Origin: Pseudomonas syringae
GTDB lineage: Bacteria > Pseudomonadota > Gammaproteobacteria > Pseudomonadales > Pseudomonadaceae
Length of the DNA: 64,000 nt
Direction: 5' to 3'
NCBI RefSeq assembly: GCF_021606685.1
Contig: NZ_WKCB01000013.1
Coordinates: 1 to 64,000, forward strand
The notes under the pieces were generated by a model. That model was not told the origin of the DNA. It did no database searches and saw only the letters and a list, made by a program, of their open reading frames with translations. Each line of letters starts with the position of its first letter. The stretch's first letter is position 1. The translations under genes and the position numbers were made by a program. Shown piece after piece: positions 61,922-64,000 of the stretch.

Positions 61922-64000
61922 ATGACAAAGCCGCTGAGCGAATACAACCGTAAACGCGACTTCGGGATCACCGCCGAACCGGCAGGCAGCGCACCTGCCG
62001 GCAAGCGCCAGGTCTCGGCGCTGAGTTTTGTGATCCAGAAGCACGACGCGCGCAACCTGCACTATGACTTTCGCCTGGAACTCGACGGTGTGCTGCTGAG
62101 CTGGGCGGTGCCCAAGGGCCCGAGCCTGGACCCCAGCCAGAAACGCCTGGCCGTGCACGTTGAAGATCACCCGCTGAGCTATGGGAGCTTCGAGGGCAGC
62201 ATCCCCGCCGGTCAATATGGCGCAGGCGATGTGATTGTGTGGGACCGTGGCGTGTGGCAGCCCCATGATGACCCGCACAAGGCCTACGCCGCCGGCAAAC
62301 TCAAGTTCACCCTGGTCGGCGAGAAACTCTCGGGGGACTGGGCGCTGGTGCGTACCCGCCTCAAGGGCAGTGGCGACAAGCAACAGTGGCTGCTGATCAA
62401 GGAGAAAGACCCGCAGGCACGCTCTGCCGCCGACTATGACATCGTCACGGCCGAGCCCGACAGCGTGCTCAGCGATGCATCGTTGGGGGCGTCCAAGCCC
62501 AAGGCAAAAGCCAAGTCCAAGGCTGCCCCCAAGAAGGTGCAAAGCGCCCTGCCCGAGCAATTTTCCCCGCAGTTGGCCACGCTGGTGGACCGCGCCCCCG
62601 AGGGTGACTGGCAATACGAAATCAAGTTTGACGGCTACCGCATGCTGGCGCGCATCCGCGACGGCGAGGTGCGGCTGTTCACCCGCAATGGCCACGACTG
62701 GACCGAACGCCTGCCGCGCCAGACCAAGGCGCTGCAAGCCCTCAAGCTTAAAGACAGCTGGCTCGACGGCGAAGTGGTCAGCCTCAATGGCGACGGCCTG
62801 CCGGATTTTCAGGCGCTGCAAAACGCCTTCGATATCGGCCGTAGCCTGGACATTGTGTATTACCTGTTCGACGCGCCGTTTCTGGACGGCAGTGACCAAC
62901 GCCTGGCGCCGGTGGAACAGCGCCGTGCCGCGCTTGAGGCGGCGCTGTCGCGCAGCTCAAGCAAACTGCTGCGCTTCTCCCAGGCCTTTGCCGCCAACCA
63001 GCGCGATATCTTCGAAAGCGCGTGCGACCTGGCCTTGGAGGGGGTGATCGGCAAACGTCTCGGCAGCCCGTATGTGTCGAGTCGCAACGCCGATTGGGTC
63101 AAGCTCAAATGCCGCCTGCGCCAAGAGTTCGTGATTATCGGCTACACCCGCCCCCAGGGTTCGCGCAGCGGGTTCGGCGCCCTGCTGCTGGCGGTCAATG
63201 ACGATACCGGGCTGGTGTACGCCGGGCGTGTGGGCACCGGGTTCGACCAGGCTGCGCTGAAGCACATCTTCGCCCAGCTCGCGCCCCTGGAGCGCAAGGC
63301 ATCGCCGCTGGCCAAAGCGCTCACCAGCGCCCAGGCACGGGGCGTGCATTGGGTGGAACCGACATTGGTCGGCGAGGTGCAGTTTGCCGAGTGGACCCGT
63401 GAAGGCGTGGTCCGCCAAGCCGCCTTTGTGGGGTTGCGTACCGACAAGCCCGCCGCGCAGATCATCCATGAACAGCCGCGCGCGGCCAAATCCCTCAAGG
63501 CCCCCAAAGCCAAGCAGACCGGCAGCGTGAACATCACCCATCCCGAGCGGATCATTGACCCGCAAAGCGGCACACAAAAACAGCAATTGGCACAGTTCTA
63601 CGCGCGCATCAGCGAGTGGCTGCTGCCCTTCCTGCGCCATCGCCCGGTGTCACTGCTGAGGGCGCCGGAAGGCATCGAGGGCGAGCAGTTCTTCCAGAAA
63701 CACGCTGAGCGCCTGGCCATTCCTCACATCAAGCAGCTGGACCCGGCGCTGGACCCCGGCCACGCTCGCCTGATGGAGATAAACAATGCGCAGGCCCTGC
63801 TCGGCGCGGTGCAGATGGGCACGATCGAACTGCACACCTGGGGCGCCACGTGGGACAAGATCGAAACACCGGACCTGTTTGTACTGGACCTCGACCCAGA
63901 CCCGGCGCTGCCGTGGAAAACCATGGTCGAAGCGGCGCAACTGACCTTGTCGGTGCTGGACGAACTGGGCCTGCACGCCTTCGTCAAGACCAGCGGCGGC
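61922..64000 (+). CDS. ligD: multifunctional ATP-dependent DNA ligase LigD (cut by window edge)
   Basis: 693 codons to the edge, no stop. Domain order as in Pseudomonas LigD: 3'-phosphoesterase (residues 1-165; FVIQKHDARNLHYDFRLELDG), ligase domain (about 215-520; the adenylated Lys in YEIKFDGYRML, then LDGEVV and GVIGKR), and the start of the primase-type polymerase (from about 540; VNITHPERIIDP, and the metal-binding FVLDLDPDPALPW near 660). Its partner is Ku. The rest of the polymerase domain is outside the window. Confidence 0.96.
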   Translation, partial: MTKPLSEYNRKRDFGITAEPAGSAPAGKRQVSALSFVIQKHDARNLHYDFRLELDGVLLSWAVPKGPSLDPSQKRLAVHVEDHPLSYGSFEGSIPAGQYGAGDVIVWDRGVWQPHDDPHKAYAAGKLKFTLVGEKLSGDWALVRTRLKGSGDKQQWLLIKEKDPQARSAADYDIVTAEPDSVLSDASLGASKPKAKAKSKAAPKKVQSALPEQFSPQLATLVDRAPEGDWQYEIKFDGYRMLARIRDGEVRLFTRNGHDWTERLPRQTKALQALKLKDSWLDGEVVSLNGDGLPDFQALQNAFDIGRSLDIVYYLFDAPFLDGSDQRLAPVEQRRAALEAALSRSSSKLLRFSQAFAANQRDIFESACDLALEGVIGKRLGSPYVSSRNADWVKLKCRLRQEFVIIGYTRPQGSRSGFGALLLAVNDDTGLVYAGRVGTGFDQAALKHIFAQLAPLERKASPLAKALTSAQARGVHWVEPTLVGEVQFAEWTREGVVRQAAFVGLRTDKPAAQIIHEQPRAAKSLKAPKAKQTGSVNITHPERIIDPQSGTQKQQLAQFYARISEWLLPFLRHRPVSLLRAPEGIEGEQFFQKHAERLAIPHIKQLDPALDPGHARLMEINNAQALLGAVQMGTIELHTWGATWDKIETPDLFVLDLDPDPALPWKTMVEAAQLTLSVLDELGLHAFVKTSGG

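Overview
The window is about 64 kb of GC-rich chromosome that reads as a Pseudomonas of the P. fluorescens group. The indicators are an aprX-aprI-aprDEF-lipA heat-stable protease/lipase locus, mexEF-oprN, efeUOB, a Pseudomonas-type FAN1 nuclease, a DUF1652 protein, ku-ligD, and REP palindromes of the GTGGGAGC/GTGGCGAGCGGGC type between genes. It has no rRNA, tRNA or CRISPR that I can see. The right edge cuts through ligD.

Layout. 0.35-2.7 kb: circularly permuted ATP-grasp and alpha-E pair. 2.8-7.7 kb: an epoxide-hydrolase-like enzyme, then a coupled fan1 / iron-sulfur helicase operon behind a LexA-like box. 7.9-8.1 kb: small lipoprotein. 8.2-16 kb: type I secretion operon (protease aprX, its inhibitor, the exporter aprDEF, lipase), read leftward. 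16.6-20.4 kb: polyamine-type operon (AraC regulator with an NTF2-like domain, FAD oxidoreductase, cupin, periplasmic binding protein). 20.6-26.1 kb: DUF1652, UvrD-family helicase, pirin and pgm. 26.2-29.1 kb: a MocR-like regulator translationally coupled to a 473-residue protein of unknown function, followed by a 700-bp gene-free region. 29.8-32 kb: quinone-oxidoreductase-like enzyme and divergent LysR regulator.

32.1-45 kb is the most rearranged part. A P4-type integrase truncated in its catalytic domain runs into the C-terminal half of an isoquinoline-oxidoreductase-type [2Fe-2S] subunit. An intact molybdopterin subunit, a cytochrome c and, further on, an XdhC maturation factor remain. Between them lie a transporter/monooxygenase-like pair, an NTF2-like secreted protein, a run of four overlapping signalling genes (NarL-type kinase and regulator, hybrid kinase, REC-only protein) and an AraC regulator.

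45.3-51.3 kb: mexEF-oprN efflux pump with a MexT-like box upstream but no mexT nearby. 51.3-56.8 kb: AraC regulator, then the Fur-boxed iron operon efeU-efeO-efeB plus a second M75 protein. 56.8-60.9 kb: pssA, a TetR/DUF1348 pair with a perfect palindrome as probable operator, and a PQQ-type sugar dehydrogenase with a small proline/asparagine-rich secreted protein. 61-64 kb: ku and ligD for non-homologous end joining.

Two exported-enzyme systems (AprX/LipA), one iron and one drug transport operon, and three DNA-repair loci (FAN1-helicase, UvrD-like, Ku-LigD) dominate. The least explained genes are the 473-residue protein coupled to the MocR regulator and the nuclease-helicase partner of FAN1.
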